Part shown: positions 1 through 11,900 of the stretch, in pieces | How positions within the stretch are numbered: position 1 is the stretch's first letter | How the letters are laid out: every line of letters begins with the position of its first letter | Assembly (NCBI GenBank): GCA_026075535.2 | Contig: AP026543.1 | Span: forward strand, 12,028,001 to 12,092,000 | Direction: 5' to 3' | Source: Tricholoma matsutake | Lineage: Eukaryota > Basidiomycota > Agaricomycetes > Agaricales > Tricholomataceae | DNA length: 64,000 bases | The notes under the pieces: model-generated | Database searches by the model: none | What the model saw: the letters and a program-made list of their open reading frames with translations, nothing else | Told to the model about the DNA's origin: nothing | Translations under genes and position numbers: made by a program

Positions 1-1583
1 ACTGCCGCCATTTTGGCCTCGCTCCCGCCTTTGTCAGGGTGGGCGGTTTTAGCAGCGCGGCGGCTATGGAAAGCATTTAGTATATAGTAGGCGAAGACGA
101 AGAAAGGGGAGGGAATTACAATGCTTTTTTGATAGTTCGGGCATCTGCATCACGAGATACATCGAGGACCTTGTAATAGTCTTTCTGCTTACTCTGCTTG
201 AGGAGTCTCTGCACGCGCTGCAGACGGTCATGGATCTACCGAAGACAAAGAAGGTAACATCAGCCATGGAACCACAAACGACAATAAGATAGACTTACGT
301 CCCTCCTGCTCCTTCCACTCTGATCAAACGCCTTCTCGAGGACCCTCACCGCCTCCTCCCACTCCTCCTTCTTTATCAGCACCTCCGCTCGGCCCACCAA
401 CCCCTCCACATCATTCTCACATCCGTACATCCCAAGCAACTCCTCACACCATCGCCCCGTCTCTCGTGTTGACCCCAGTTGGGTATACGCCTTACACAGC
501 GCCCTTAGAAGTACCTGCCTCCCGTGAGACACGCGCATCACATCTGGCAGCGGGATTTCTGGAACAAGGTCACCGTGTAGGAGCTGAGGCGGCAGCAATT
601 TTTCCCCGGTCGTATGTTCTCGAAGAGCATCCTCATATTGCGCTAATCCTCCCCCTTGGTTCTTGCCAGGACCCTTGACGGTAAGGAGCTTGACGATACC
701 GCTCCAGTTTTCGGATCGCTCTAGATCTTCGAGTTGGACAAATGCTTTGTCTGATGATTTGAGTAACCGATGAAGGATGAGACACTGCTTAGAGTCGGGG
801 TCAAAATGGAGGCATTGTTTGAGGTTGTTCAGCGGAGATGGGGAGGGCGGGAGCAAAAAGTAGGACAGCCGGAATATGGTGGCGAGCAGCGTCGTTGAGG
901 GAGGTAGAAGATGGGAAAGACGGCTGTGGAGCAAATTAGGACGATACTATATCAGAAGTGTTTGGTACTCACGTTAAGTCGCCAACAGTGCTCTCGACAT
1001 CGCCAGACGCCAACGCGCACTCAGCACGCACAGAACGTATGTTAATAGAATGGCTAGCACGACGCAGGGCCGCAGTTGCGCTCTCCACGCAGGCAGTCCA
1101 TAGCTGTGCTGCGCGCTCCTTTTCCATCTTTGCCTCCATCCTCTCTCCCTCCTCAATATCCTTCTCCAGCTCCACTGCCTCCTCCCCAGCATGGCCCTTG
1201 CCCTTCGCTAGGACGTACATGTTCAGCTCTTCGCGCGCAGCCTGAAAGTTCCCGTCCCGGGTGTGTATCCGCGCTTTCATAAGGTGCGCATTGTCGAAGC
1301 TCCCGCTCGTCAGAGAAAGGACCTTATCGAAGTCTTCCAGAGCGGGATAATGCCGAGACAGCGAGAACAGGGCGGTAGCACGCTTGTAGTACAAGAGGTA
1401 GTCCGCCGGCGACTGCTCTATTGCTTCGGAATATATCTGTACAGCTTCATTGAATTGGCCAGCAGAGAGCAAGACATTAGCACGGTTGATCAGGGGTAAC
1501 AGACCTGGTGGATATAGACCACGACCGTCGGCGTATACAGTGCCAACGATAGCTAGCAGCGATGACAGCGCAAGGAAGCGCAT
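1..1583 (-). CDS. ER-luminal TPR and J-domain co-chaperone, DNAJC3/P58IPK-like (3' end off the window)
   Basis: Four exons can be traced: 1583-973, 923-299, 235-120 and 63 to the left edge, each joined by GT-AG introns of 49-63 bases that keep the frame. The protein starts with a signal-peptide-like segment (MRFLALSSLLAIVGTVYADG). It continues with TPR-type helical repeats (for example around residues 28-100, ending 'KRATALFSLSRHYPALEDFDKVLSL'-like pairs) and a long helical middle. It then enters a J domain: 'KDYYKVLDVSRDADARTIKKA' is followed across an intron by 'FRRAAKTAHPDKGG', which contains the HPD motif needed to stimulate Hsp70 ATPase. This order (signal, TPRs, J) is that of DNAJC3/P58IPK, which delivers unfolded clients to BiP in the ER lumen. 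The end of the J domain and the stop codon lie outside the window. No breaks were seen. The family call is firm; the exact exon borders are by eye. Confidence 0.88.
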
Positions 1584-1754
1584 TCCTAGGGTGAGCAGGG
1601 CAACGAAGTAAGTATGGAAGACACGTTATTCTCTCACGGTCACTAATCATATCAATTATACAAATCTGAACAAATACTCCTTATCTTCGATGACCTCCGA
1701 GCGCTCAGCATCTGGTTCGGAATTGTGCGACCTGGGCACCTAGCATCTCATCTA

Positions 1755-2170
1755 TGGTGCACAACACCTAGTCACCACCACTTTTGTACAACAGAAATAG
1801 CTCAACCAAAAAACCTTATTTTTCTTATTCCTCTGGTAAAAATGCTCCATTTCACAACAGGATTAGAGCATTTGTCAAAATACTCAAAACTGATGGAGTT
1901 TTTCTTTTTTGTCACTGAGAATTTGGCCACATTACTATATATAGACCGATTTGGACCCTGAATTACCATATTTGGTAGGACCCTAACTTCACAAAATGTC
2001 CTTTCAACTGGGCATGGCATAATCCATGCATTTTTTAAGTACTAAATAAGTTGTAAAACAACAGTTGAAACACACTCTAGAGATAAAATAAGTGGTTCAT
2101 AATTTTGAAAAAATTCTCCAGCCAATTTGGCCACTGTCCAAAAGAGGTGGTGACTAGGTGTTGTGCACCA
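1755..2170. mobile_element. MITE-like element with ~30-base terminal inverted repeats and TA flanks
   Basis: The ends are inverted copies: 1755-1785 begins TGGTGCACAACACCTAG and 2140-2170 is its reverse complement with one mismatch near the inner end. Both ends are flanked by TA (1753-1754 and 2171-2172), as expected for a Tc1/mariner-type TA duplication. The 416-base interior is AT-rich and has no plausible coding sequence, so this would be a non-autonomous element. It lies upstream of the co-chaperone gene, about 170 bases beyond its start codon. Confidence 0.72.
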
Positions 2171-2413
2171 TATGCTTTCCTGTTAACCTGTTAGCCCCCT
2201 TCAGAACTGCAGTTAGGATAGGATAGGGATAAGTAGGACAAATTTTCTATGGCTCTACACAAGAATAGTCACATCGAATCACAATAATTGTGTGATCTGA
2301 TAAGATCCCAGACTTCAACTACTAGTTGGCTGTCATGACTACTATGACTATGGACAAACTACATAGAACCATGTAGTACTATTGGATCTTGTGCTGAGCA
2401 GACACTGACTACA

Positions 2414-2457
2414 GTAGAACTGTGGTAGAACTGTGGTAGAACTGTGGTAGAACTATG
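2414..2457. repeat. Short tandem repeat, 11-base unit x4
   Basis: Four consecutive copies of GTAGAACTGTG, the last with one change (GTAGAACTATG). It sits a few bases outside the left end of the outer LTR retrotransposon. Confidence 0.85.
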
Positions 2458-2467
2458 GGAGTGTTAT

Positions 2468-2817
2468 TGTGATACAAGTGTGACAAGTCATGGTTCTAGC
2501 ACATGAAGTTCTAAGTTCAGTCGATAGACAGTTTAATAGGCTCAGAATTCTCTACCCTACTAGTTACAAAACTGCTCATTTATATAAGTAAGAATTTGGG
2601 CATGTCAGGTATCTAAATAAAGAGTCCAGCTCATTGTCAAGTAGTAAGCAGCAAGGAATTGGAAATACAGATAAGTCATTGTATGAGAAGAGATAGGATA
2701 AAAGAAAAGGAAAGAAACCACAGAGACAAAATAAATGAAATAATGGAACAGAAGGATGAAAAGGAAAATACCAGAGCATGCATCACCCAGATCACACTAT
2801 TCTTACACCTGCCCTCC
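2468..2817 (-). repeat. 3' LTR of the outer Ty3/gypsy element
   Basis: 350 bases, TG...CA ends, matching 16947-17284 along its length with scattered substitutions and one indel region near 2600 (a GGCATGTCAGGTATC stretch against GTATCTAGATTC). A purine-rich stretch on the minus strand just inside the LTR (around 2818-2878) is a candidate polypurine tract. Confidence 0.88.
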
Positions 2818-2869
2818 AGATGTCGTTCTCGCAACATCTCACACTTAATCCTTCTTCCTCCCCTTCCCT

Positions 2870-3682
2870 TTAGCTGAAACTCCAGCAGCCTTTGCAATCA
2901 CTTCCAGAAATTGTATCCTTCATAAACTGATCTTGAGCAGATAAAGAAGTTGAAATGGGGTCAGGGAAAGTGGGTTGGTCATTGGGAGGAGTGGTAAGTG
3001 GTTCTAAATCGAAACTGTTGAAATCATCAGTGATCCCCGAGCTCGATGCAGCCACAGATGCCTCGCGATAAGGCAGAAACTCACAATCGTCATAATGCCA
3101 TCTTTTCCCACACACTGGCTCTATCCCCAAATTGTCCTCATATGAATTGGGCCCATTTTGATGACTCCAGGAGGCATTCTTTGCGTTTCCCCATAGCATC
3201 TGCATCATAATCCCAGCTTGACTTAGTGAGAGGAATTGGCTTCCATGTGGTGCCACTTGTCGTGCACTGTAAAGGTCATGGGGAGATACTTTGAATACCT
3301 TGCAATCTGGTTTTGGACCCAATCCCATCAAGGTCTCATTTCTGTTGATATAGACAAAATTGACTGGCACTCCGGGTGCCGCATTGAATATTTGGGTGAA
3401 CTGAGTGTATCCGATGGGGACAGTGAGTTTCTGTTCTCCCATGCGAAGCATCCCATTGTACTCCAGGTAAGCATCTAGTTGCCCTTGGTGGATGCAAAGT
3501 GAAGTCCTGGGGGTGGCATTGTTCTCTAGGTGAAACCATGTGGGAGATACCTGGCACAGAAGAACACAACCTGCATACATGGCTGTGCGCTTTACAAGGA
3601 ATACACAAGGAATTATCGGTAAGGACTGAAGTAGTATAGGGATGACTCCCGCTAGTAGCATTTTGAAAGTGGTTAAATCCAT
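2870..3682 (-). CDS. Extra ORF between chromodomain and 3' LTR of the outer element, function unknown
   Basis: An uninterrupted 270-residue ORF, the longest intact reading frame left in this half of the element. It starts 25 bases after the stop that ends the chromodomain frame, so it could be a separate ORF or the tail of the polyprotein cut off by a stop. Residues about 8-30 are strongly hydrophobic (MLLAGVIPILLQSLPIIPCV), followed by further hydrophobic residues and several Cys. Three N-x-S/T sequons follow (NAT, NET, NAS). The C-terminal third is acidic and Ser/Pro-rich. An envelope-like role cannot be excluded, but no second membrane segment is seen and I do not recognise a domain. Confidence 0.55.
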   Translation of the reverse strand: MDLTTFKMLLAGVIPILLQSLPIIPCVFLVKRTAMYAGCVLLCQVSPTWFHLENNATPRTSLCIHQGQLDAYLEYNGMLRMGEQKLTVPIGYTQFTQIFNAAPGVPVNFVYINRNETLMGLGPKPDCKVFKVSPHDLYSARQVAPHGSQFLSLSQAGIMMQMLWGNAKNASWSHQNGPNSYEDNLGIEPVCGKRWHYDDCEFLPYREASVAASSSGITDDFNSFDLEPLTTPPNDQPTFPDPISTSLSAQDQFMKDTISGSDCKGCWSFS

Positions 3683-3707
3683 AGGTAAATTGGCCCAGCC
3701 AGGGGGG

Positions 3708-5553
3708 TCAAATTAGTTGAATCTTGCAGCTCTGTAGTTGATTCTTCTTTCTTTTATTTACAGGTTGGGGGCCTGATTCTACATTTCCAATGAAAGTCTG
3801 CGGATCATCTGATGGTGGTTTCCCTCTTCCTTCCCCAAGATGGGAGACATTGGCAATACCCAGCAATTCAAAATATTGCTGAAGTGCATGTAAATGACTA
3901 ACTTGATAATATGGCATCCAGGTAACATCCCTGGTCTTCCACTGAATTTCAAACATGGAGTTAACCTTCAATCCTGCATGTCTGATAATATGATCTACAG
4001 CCCATTCACCTTCAGTTCCCTCAGCATTTCCTAATTGGGTGTCTAAACAACAGGAAACAAGTGATCATCATTAGGAACATGTATCCTCAATAACAATGCA
4101 TGAAAGGTGTCATATATGCTCCTCCATTTTAGATGCACTGGTAGCCTGACTTGGAATGATCTATTCCCATAGTCTTCTAGGATCCAGTAAGGGCCCAGGA
4201 ACTTTGGAATCAATTTCCTTCCCAATCCCTTAGGAAATGTAATATTTTTTGAAGACAGGTATATCAGATCCCCCCTTTCAAAAGGTATGACTTGTCTTTT
4301 CTTATGAGCCAATCGAATCTGATTTACATGAGTGCCCAAGATGCTATCATGTGCAGCCATCAATGCCAATTTTTGTTGCATAGTGAAATTCCTGACTCCT
4401 GGGTACTCATTCTGTTTAGCAGAGTCCCAGATCATCAATCTGGGCATACACCCACTGTTCAAAAAGAACGGTGCATATCCTGTACTTGCAGATCTAGCTG
4501 AATTGATCATGAACTCTATCACAGGTAATTTTGTCACCCAGTCTATTTGTTAAATTGTTTCTCATCGACGCACTGCCTTAGCATTTGTGTCACAGTCCAA
4601 TTTGCATGCTCAGTGGCGCCATCAGTTTGTGGATGGTACACACTCGACATTCTGAGTTGGGTGCCAACCAGTTTATTAAGATGTTGCCAAAATGTACCGG
4701 TAAATAGGACATCTCTGTCACTAACTATAGATTTTGGCAATCCATGAAGTTTATAGACTTCATCAAACATTAATTCAGCAATTTGACATGCATTATAATT
4801 TTCACGACTTGGAATCAGATGCACCATTGAGGTAAGCAAACATATTATGACCATTATAGAATTAAAAGTGCCATTTCTATTCTTAGACTCTGGTAATGGC
4901 CCCATGAAATCGACTCCTATTGATTCCCATGGGTATGACAGTACGTCTAATGGATTTAATAACCCATAGGGTTTTTGTGTTGTTGGTTTACTCCATTTAC
5001 AGGTCACACAAGACTGACAGTAAAATGTTGTGTCAGAAGTTATATCCTTCCACCACACATTGTCCCTAAGGTAAGCTATGGTCTTACTAGCTCCCAAATG
5101 GGCTAATAATGAATGTGCTTCAGCAATTACAATCTCATGAACATTCTGTCCCTGCACATACAACTTAGGAGTGCACAGTAAGTTCCTATCATTCATTTTG
5201 ATATAGGTAAGTCCATCATCTGATACAAAGTTCTTGTAATGTCTAGGATTCTCGAGGATATTCTTGAAGAACAAGTCAAATTTATATTGATTCCTCAAGA
5301 TGCTTGGTAAGTTGAATCCCTCATGCCCTCCAGCTACAATATTAATCAGTGATTGATCATTATCATTTGTATCGACAGCTGGATCAAAAACAGGCACCAT
5401 TTCTGTGGCGTGTTCCATGGAAGGTTGGGGCTTCCATGCAGGGATCTTAATTGTAAGTTGCTCTTTCTGGTCCAGAGATTTTCCTTTAATTTCTGTTATC
5501 GCAGATTTCTGTGTGGGAATTTTGATAGTGAGTCTGATTTTATCAGGTTCCAT
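3708..5553 (-). pseudogene. Integrase with C-terminal chromodomain-like segment, outer Ty3/gypsy element
   Basis: Three adjoining frames (5553-4543, 4537-4043, 3971-3708) make up an integrase. An HHCC-type zinc site is present (EAHSLLAHLG then CQSCVTC). The DDE core shows Asp in 'IGVDFMGPLP', Asp in 'SIVSDRDVLFTG' and Glu in 'GATEHANWTV', so the catalytic triad is retained. After the 'GDLIYLSSKNI' C-terminal module comes a chromodomain-like segment ('FEIQWKTRDVTWMPYYQVSH', then LHALQQYFELLG), which in chromoviruses guides insertion to marked chromatin. The frames are separated by stops at about 4540 and 4040, so the copy is dead. Confidence 0.85.
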
Positions 5554-6732
5554 TGTGAGTTTTGCATTTTTGTCTCACTCCCACCCTCCTTTTGTTGCAC
5601 AGGTGTAGCATCAACAAAATCAACATGATCCCCATTCGAAACAGCTGTGATCTGCCATCTCCAAGCCTTGGACACAGCCTCAGTTCCAGTCAATACAGGC
5701 ATGGAGATACCATGGACAAGCAGTACATCATTATCAACTACATTGTGATAAGTGTATTCTGACCTAGCACATACTGTTCCAGGTGCATCATTAGAATAAA
5801 TATGCAATAATGTGTCAGCCAACACATTCTCCTCGCCTGGTACATATACAACCTCAAAAATGAATTCACTAATTTTTTCCATCCATCGTGCCTGTTGCCT
5901 GGAAAGATCCTTCTGCTCCAGGAGGTGAATTAAACCCTTATGGTCAGTGATCCACTTAAACTTCACACCCTGAAGTATATCACGGTGTCAAAGCATCATT
6001 TCAATGCCTGCTAACATTTCTATTTCATGCACAGGATAGTTCTGTTGTGCAGAATTTAACTCACCGAGTAGAACACGGCTACTTTTGCTTTCTTCCACTC
6101 AGCACCTTGGCTGATGATGCCAGCAATACCTGTTGCACAACCATCCATAATCAGGTAAACAGGCTCTGCATCTGCATCATATTGGATTGGCACTCAATGA
6201 TGGTTGCAACCACTATCAATGATCTGCTTAATGTCCTCAAGCACACCCTGATGTGTATACTCCCAATGGTAAGGCACAGTATCCCCTGTCAATCCATGTA
6301 ACACTGCCATAGGGATACACATGGCTGCAAGGTCATCTGCCAGATAACCCACAGCCCCTAGGAAACCCTGGAGAAGATCTCAATTTGTCAGCATCTTCCA
6401 TGCAACGACTGAATCAACCTTTGCTGGATCCATTCAAATACTGTCGTGTCCAACTATACACCTAGCAAACAAAGTTTGTCTGCTAAGAAATGCAGCTTCT
6501 TGAGACTTAGGTAAAACTTCTCCCGTTGCAAAATATCAATTACAATTTTAACATGTTTCACATGATCCTGAAATGAGTCTGAATATACCACAATATCATC
6601 AAGATACACATCCAAAAAACAGCCTATATGTGCAGAAAAGATATGATTCATTATGGCTTGGTACATCGCAGGTGCATTACAATCACCCTGCTGAATGATG
6701 AGGCTCACCATGTTTCCATCAGGTGTCATCAC
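5496..6732 (-). pseudogene. Downstream half of reverse transcriptase plus RNase H, outer element
   Basis: Immediately inside the nested insertion, 6732-6454 reads 'MTPDGNMVSLIIQQGDCNAP' and then 'FLDVYLDDIVVYSDSF'; YLDD is the polymerase catalytic motif. Beyond several stops and frameshifts, 5966-5496 continues with the RNase H end ('WITDHKGLIHLLEQKDLSRQ' and 'VVYVPGEENVLADTL'). The upstream half of the same enzyme lies at about 12952-13320, on the other side of the inner element. Confidence 0.85.
6728..6732. repeat. Target site duplication of the inner element (left copy)
   Basis: ATCAC directly precedes the 5' LTR, and the same five bases follow the 3' LTR at 12947-12951. This fixes the ends of the nested insertion. 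Confidence 0.93.
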
Positions 6733-7134
6733 TGTTAGGAAACCACCCCATTACCTAATAAACTTTCATTTTTATTTTATTATGTCGAATTACGCTACAT
6801 GATGCTAAATGACGCTATATTTTGATAGCATGAGAATTTTATTTTGCACACATCAAAATGTACGTGCATGTACGAGTGCGTCGGTAACAACAATGTACAA
6901 TATATGTAACATAGTATATAAACCCTAAATATATGCCTAGGGGACCCCAGTTGTGTTCTCTTAGGTATTCCACCTATGTTTTCGGTGTGAAAGGCCTATC
7001 TCAACAAACTCACCTATTAATAACCCCTCGCATCAAAACCATCAATTCCCCCATCACGAGCGCAGATCCCGCCCCCTTCTTGTAGAGAGAACCCACATGG
7101 TCTTAGCTAGCAGATAGTGGGTGTCACCCTAACA
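6733..7134 (+). repeat. 5' LTR of the inner element, with TATA box and predicted transcript start
   Basis: Starts TGTTAGGAAACC and ends CACCCTAACA. A TATA-like box (AGTATATAAACC, about 6913-6924) is followed about 30 bases later by AGTTGTGTTCT (6949-6959). That 11-mer is exactly complementary to 7137-7147, just inside the LTR, which points to 6949 as the transcript start (see the primer-site entry). Confidence 0.9.
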
Positions 7135-7136
7135 GA

Positions 7137-7147
7137 AGAACACAACT
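7137..7147 (+). promoter_or_regulatory. Putative self-priming primer binding site (Tf1-type)
   Basis: AGAACACAACT lies two bases after the 5' LTR and is the perfect reverse complement of AGTTGTGTTCT at 6949-6959. In Tf1/sushi-type elements the first ~11 bases of the mRNA fold back onto this site, are cut by RNase H, and prime minus-strand cDNA without a tRNA. Length, position and the upstream TATA box all fit. Self-priming is inferred from pairing alone. Confidence 0.72.
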
Positions 7148-7620
7148 TCCCATATCAGTGTGCCTTCTCTTACTTGTGCATATGTCATTGTTTCACCACG
7201 CCACATCCGATTACTCATCCTTTCGGCACGAGCCAGAAGTACTTGTATATATGTAATCTACCTTTTCTTTCGTAAGCTGATGCCAGGCCTTGCCTTACAT
7301 TGCGACTGCCAGTGATCGAGAGGCAGCGCTCATCATTAGGACAGCTGCAACCAGACAACCAATCGGATCTGGTTTAGTTACGATTTACATTACTCTATTC
7401 GGACGACTATTTTAGTTACAAGCCAAATTCAGTGATATCTCTGAGATCAGGCACTGTTGGAAGGGTTGTTGATCCGAAGTGTCAAAATAGGCGCCCAATG
7501 AACAATGAACCATTGACAAACCTTGACAAACCTTATCACGTGACCTGTAAACGTTTGGAGAGGTCTCGAAGAAAAATTTTGAATTTGTCAAAGAAGTGAT
7601 TCATCACAGATTCTACAATT

Positions 7621-8718
7621 ATGTCCGAACCTTCAACTTCTAATCCCAGTCCTAATCCTGTTCCCATACCAGCACTAGAGGCAAAAATTGATGCGCTCAC
7701 AGTGCAAATGTCGCAATTAGTGTCAGTATTGGCAGCATCACAGCCCAGACAAGCGGAAGTACAGCCAGAGATGACAGGAGAAAGAGATGATGAGATGGAG
7801 GAGATGGTGGAGTGGATATCACAGGAGGATGAGACGGTGGAGAAATCCGGAAATGGAAAAGTGCGCTTACCTAAGTATGTGCCCCCACAAATCTTTGATG
7901 GTACCATGGAGAATACAAAATCCTTCATCAGCTCTATAGTATTGTACATCCATGGGAGGAAGCCAGAGTTTCATACAGCCGAGTCTAGGATTATGTTTGC
8001 TCTCTCATACATTCAGGGGGGGAAAGCACAGTTCTGGAGAAATGAGGCTATTAATCAAATTGCTGTGGGAAATAAACCATTTGCAACCTTCAAGGAATTT
8101 CTGGAGAGATTGGAGGCACAGTTTGGAGACCCTAATCCAAAGGCGACAGCCAATGCTAAATTAAAGACCATGCACCAAGGTCCCTTAATGGCAGATGAAT
8201 TTATTTTGCAGTTCAAAGCAGAAGCTTCGCAAACGGATATGGGAGAAGCCGCGTTGGTAGAGTTTTTGAAAGCAGGATTAAATCCCTCTCTATTCAAGTC
8301 TATCTACCAACTACCTTCTATGCCATAGAAGTTGGACGAGTGGTATAATTGGGCAATGCGCCTTGACCAGCAATATCGGCAGGAACAGGCGGAGTCAAAG
8401 TTGATGTATGGAAGTAGTAAATTTGGAAAGTCATCAGGAGGAAAGTCCGAGAAAGGAAAGGCACCTCAGGTGCAAGCTCCGAGGGCACAGCCACCTGCCA
8501 TGGCAGTGACACCTATAGTTATGGAGTCAGCAGCACCAGCAGAGGCAATGGAGGTTGATCAAGTGGGGAGACGAGCCCCACTTAAATGTTTTAACTGTGG
8601 GCAGTTAGGACACATTTCTAAGAATTGCAAGCAGAAGAGAAAGATCAGGGGAGCTACAATCGAGGAAGTGAAGCAGGAGGAGGGCAAGCAGGAGAATTTT
8701 GTGGAAGAGTCCCAGTGA
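7621..8718 (+). pseudogene. Gag of the inner element, interrupted by one in-frame TAG
   Basis: The 7621-8328 and 8332-8718 segments are in the same frame, separated only by a TAG (8326-8328), giving about 365 residues. The N-terminal part has a short heptad-like stretch (LEAKIDALTVQMSQLVSVLA). The middle matches retrotransposon gag capsid ('FDGTMENTKSFISSIVLYIH', then 'AQFWRNEAINQ' and 'FKEFLERLEAQFGDPNPKA'). The C-terminal part is basic and holds a CCHC zinc knuckle (CFNCGQLGHISKNC) for RNA binding. The start at 7621 is supported by the family-like N-terminus. Gag ends at a TGA (8716-8718) before the protease frame. Confidence 0.88.
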
Positions 8719-8909
8719 AGGTTTCCCCATTGGTGACCCAGAATCGTTACAATGTATTAGTATCTGAGGAAACCCAGAGTAAATCAGAAAAGGAAATCGA
8801 GGAGGAGTACAACTGTTGCGAATCACGCAACAAAGAAAATTGTCACATGTCATTTCTGAAAACCCCTAAATTCTTTATTCACTCTGCATGAATAGAACCC
8901 AAAATCACC

Positions 8910-11900
8910 TTGACTGTGGGACTGAAGACAGTGGACATGCATGCAGCTATTGATGTGGAAGCATTGCTTGACAGTGGTGCTACAGGATTATTTATTAATC
9001 GATCCTTAATTACCGGAAATGGTATTAACACACGCAAGCTGGCGCAACCTATAATGGTGTACAATATTGATGGAACAGTCAATCGTGGAGGAACTATCAA
9101 GAAGGAGGTGACTATGGTACTAAAGTATAGGAGCATCAGGAGCGAGCCGTATTCAAAGTGTGCGATCTTGGGAAAACCAATCTAATAATAGGATGTCCAT
9201 GGTTATGGAAGCATAATCCCGAAATTGATTGGAAAACTGGGAAAGTACAAATGACTCATTGTCCTAAGGAATGTAATGTGTATGGGAGGAAGATGAAGAA
9301 AGAAAAAAGGAAAAAGAAAGAGAAAGAACATCCAAGAAAGTATTCTGTTACAATGGAGGAAGTGGAGGATGAGGAAATTCTAAATGGGGAAGTTCTGATC
9401 ATGATCGAGAAAGAAGAGCAGAAGCAAACCTTTAGAGCAGTTCATGGAGGACAGTTGTGGGACAAGAATATCGTGAAGGTGGAGAAGCCAGTGGAGGAAT
9501 AGGTGCCAAAAGTGTATCATGAACATTTGTCAGTGTTCCAAAAGAAGGAGTCTGAGCGAATGCCGGTGCAGAAGCCATGGGATCATGTGATTGAGATGAA
9601 GCCAGGGTTTGTGCCGAAGAAGTCGAAGGTATATCCGTTATCTCCGATGGAACAAGAAGAAGTGGATGCATTCCTGAAGGAGCAATTGCACAAAGGATAC
9701 ATACGACCTTCGTAATCACTGCAGACGTCACCAATATTCTTTGTGCCCAAAAAAGACCAAAGGAAGAGGATGTGTACTGATTATAGGTATCTGAATGAGT
9801 GGACAGTGAAGAACACATACCCCCTACTGTTGATCTCAGAAATAATTGATAAGGTGGGAAAAGCCAAGGTCTTTACAAAATTGGATTTACAATGGGGATA
9901 TAACAATGTATGAATAAAGAAAGGAGATGAGTGGAAGGCTGCATTTGCCACGCGTCAAGGATCCTTCGAGCCACTTGTCATGTTTTTTGGGATGACTAAT
10001 AGTCCCCCGACCTTTCAAAATATGATGAACAACATTTTCAAGGACGTAATAGACAAAGGCATGGTAATAATATTTATTGACGACATTCTGATATTCACGG
10101 AGGATGAAGAGAATCATGAGGCGATAGTGCAGGAGGTGTTATGGAGGTTGGCGGAGAACAATCTATTTTTGAAACCAGAGAAGTGTGTGTTTGGGGCAAG
10201 CGAGATCGAGTTCCTAGGATTATTGATTGGCCCTGACGGGATCAAAATGGATCTGATCAAGGTACAGGTGATCACAGATTGGCCTGCGCCCACCCGTGTC
10301 AAGGAGGTTCAAGCCTTCTTGGGACTCGCAAATTATTATCGTCGCTTTGTGCACAATTTTTCTAAAATTGCTGCACCCTTACATAACCTTATGCGAAAGG
10401 GAGTAGTATGGAGGTGGGGAGAGCAGCAGCAGACAGCGTTTGAGGAGTTGAAGAGGAAGTTTGTGGAGGAACCAATATTAGCCCCAGTAGATTTCACATG
10501 CCCTTTGCGAGTGGAATCCGATGCATCCAATTTTGCTACTGGAGCAGTATTATCAATGCTGTGCAAAGATGACAAATGGCATCCTTGTGCATACTTGTCA
10601 AAAGGGTTGAATGATGTGGAGAGGAATTATGATGTGCATGACAAAGAGATGTTGGGGATAATACGAGCATTGGAGGCATGGAGGCATTATTTGGAGGGAT
10701 GTACGCATCAGATTGAGATCTGGACGGATCATCAAAATCTGCAATACTTCATGTCCGCTAAAAAGCTTAATCGCCAGCAAGCGCGTTGGGCACTATTCCT
10801 ATCGCGTTTCAACTTTCACTTGGTCCATAAAGTGGGAAGCTTAATGAGGAAAGCAGATGCATTATCCAGCCATATTGATCATAAAAGGGGGGTGGAGGAG
10901 GACAATAAAAATGTTACCTTACTCAAACCTGAATACTTTCGCATTTGCGCTATGCATCAAGGGCATCTATTAATAGATAGCTTGGAAATGGAAATGTTGT
11001 CTAAAATTAGACAATGTTCGGAAATGGATGATGAAGTAGTGGAAGCCATGAAAGCTCTGAAGGGAGAGAAGAAAGGTAATATCAAAGGAGACAAATGGGC
11101 TGAGGAACAAGGGTTGGTGTTGTTTCGAGGAAAAGTGTATGTACCAAAGGATCAGGATTTGCGAAGGGAGATCGTCCGGTTACATCACAATACGCTGATT
11201 GCCGGACACCCAGGAAGATGGAAGACATTGGAATTAGTAATGAGAAATTATTGGTGGCCCAGAATTTCGAAGTATGTGTTGGGGTATGTGGATGGATGTG
11301 ATACGTGCATGAGGGGGAAGAAATTTCCAGAGAAACCTGCAGGAAAATTAATGCCGAACCCTATACCTAAAGCGCCATGGCGAGATATATCTGTGGATTT
11401 TATTACCGGATTACCCGAGGCTCAAGGGTACGATGCAATATTCATAGTATGCGACCGCTTTACAAAGGAGGTCCATATTATTTTTACTACTACAGAAACC
11501 TCATCATTGGGCTTGGCGCGCCTCTATCTAAATCAGGTATGGCGGTTACATGGGTTACCCGATACCATTATCTCCAATCGTGGACCACAATTTGCTTCTG
11601 CATTTATGCGAGAACTAAACAACATATTGGGAATTCAAACTAAATTATCTACGGCATATCACCCACAGACTGATGACAGAGAGAATGAATCAGGAGTTGG
11701 AGCAGTACCTACGTATGTTTGTCAACTACCGACAAACTGACTGGCCCGAATGGTTGGCAATTGCCAAATTTTCCCACAATAACAAATTCCATTTGGCTAC
11801 TTGTATGACACCCTTTTTCGCGAATTATGGATATCATCCTTGCATGGGAGTAGAACCCAGAAGGGAAGTCAAAGTACAGTCGGTAGAAGATTTTGTATCT

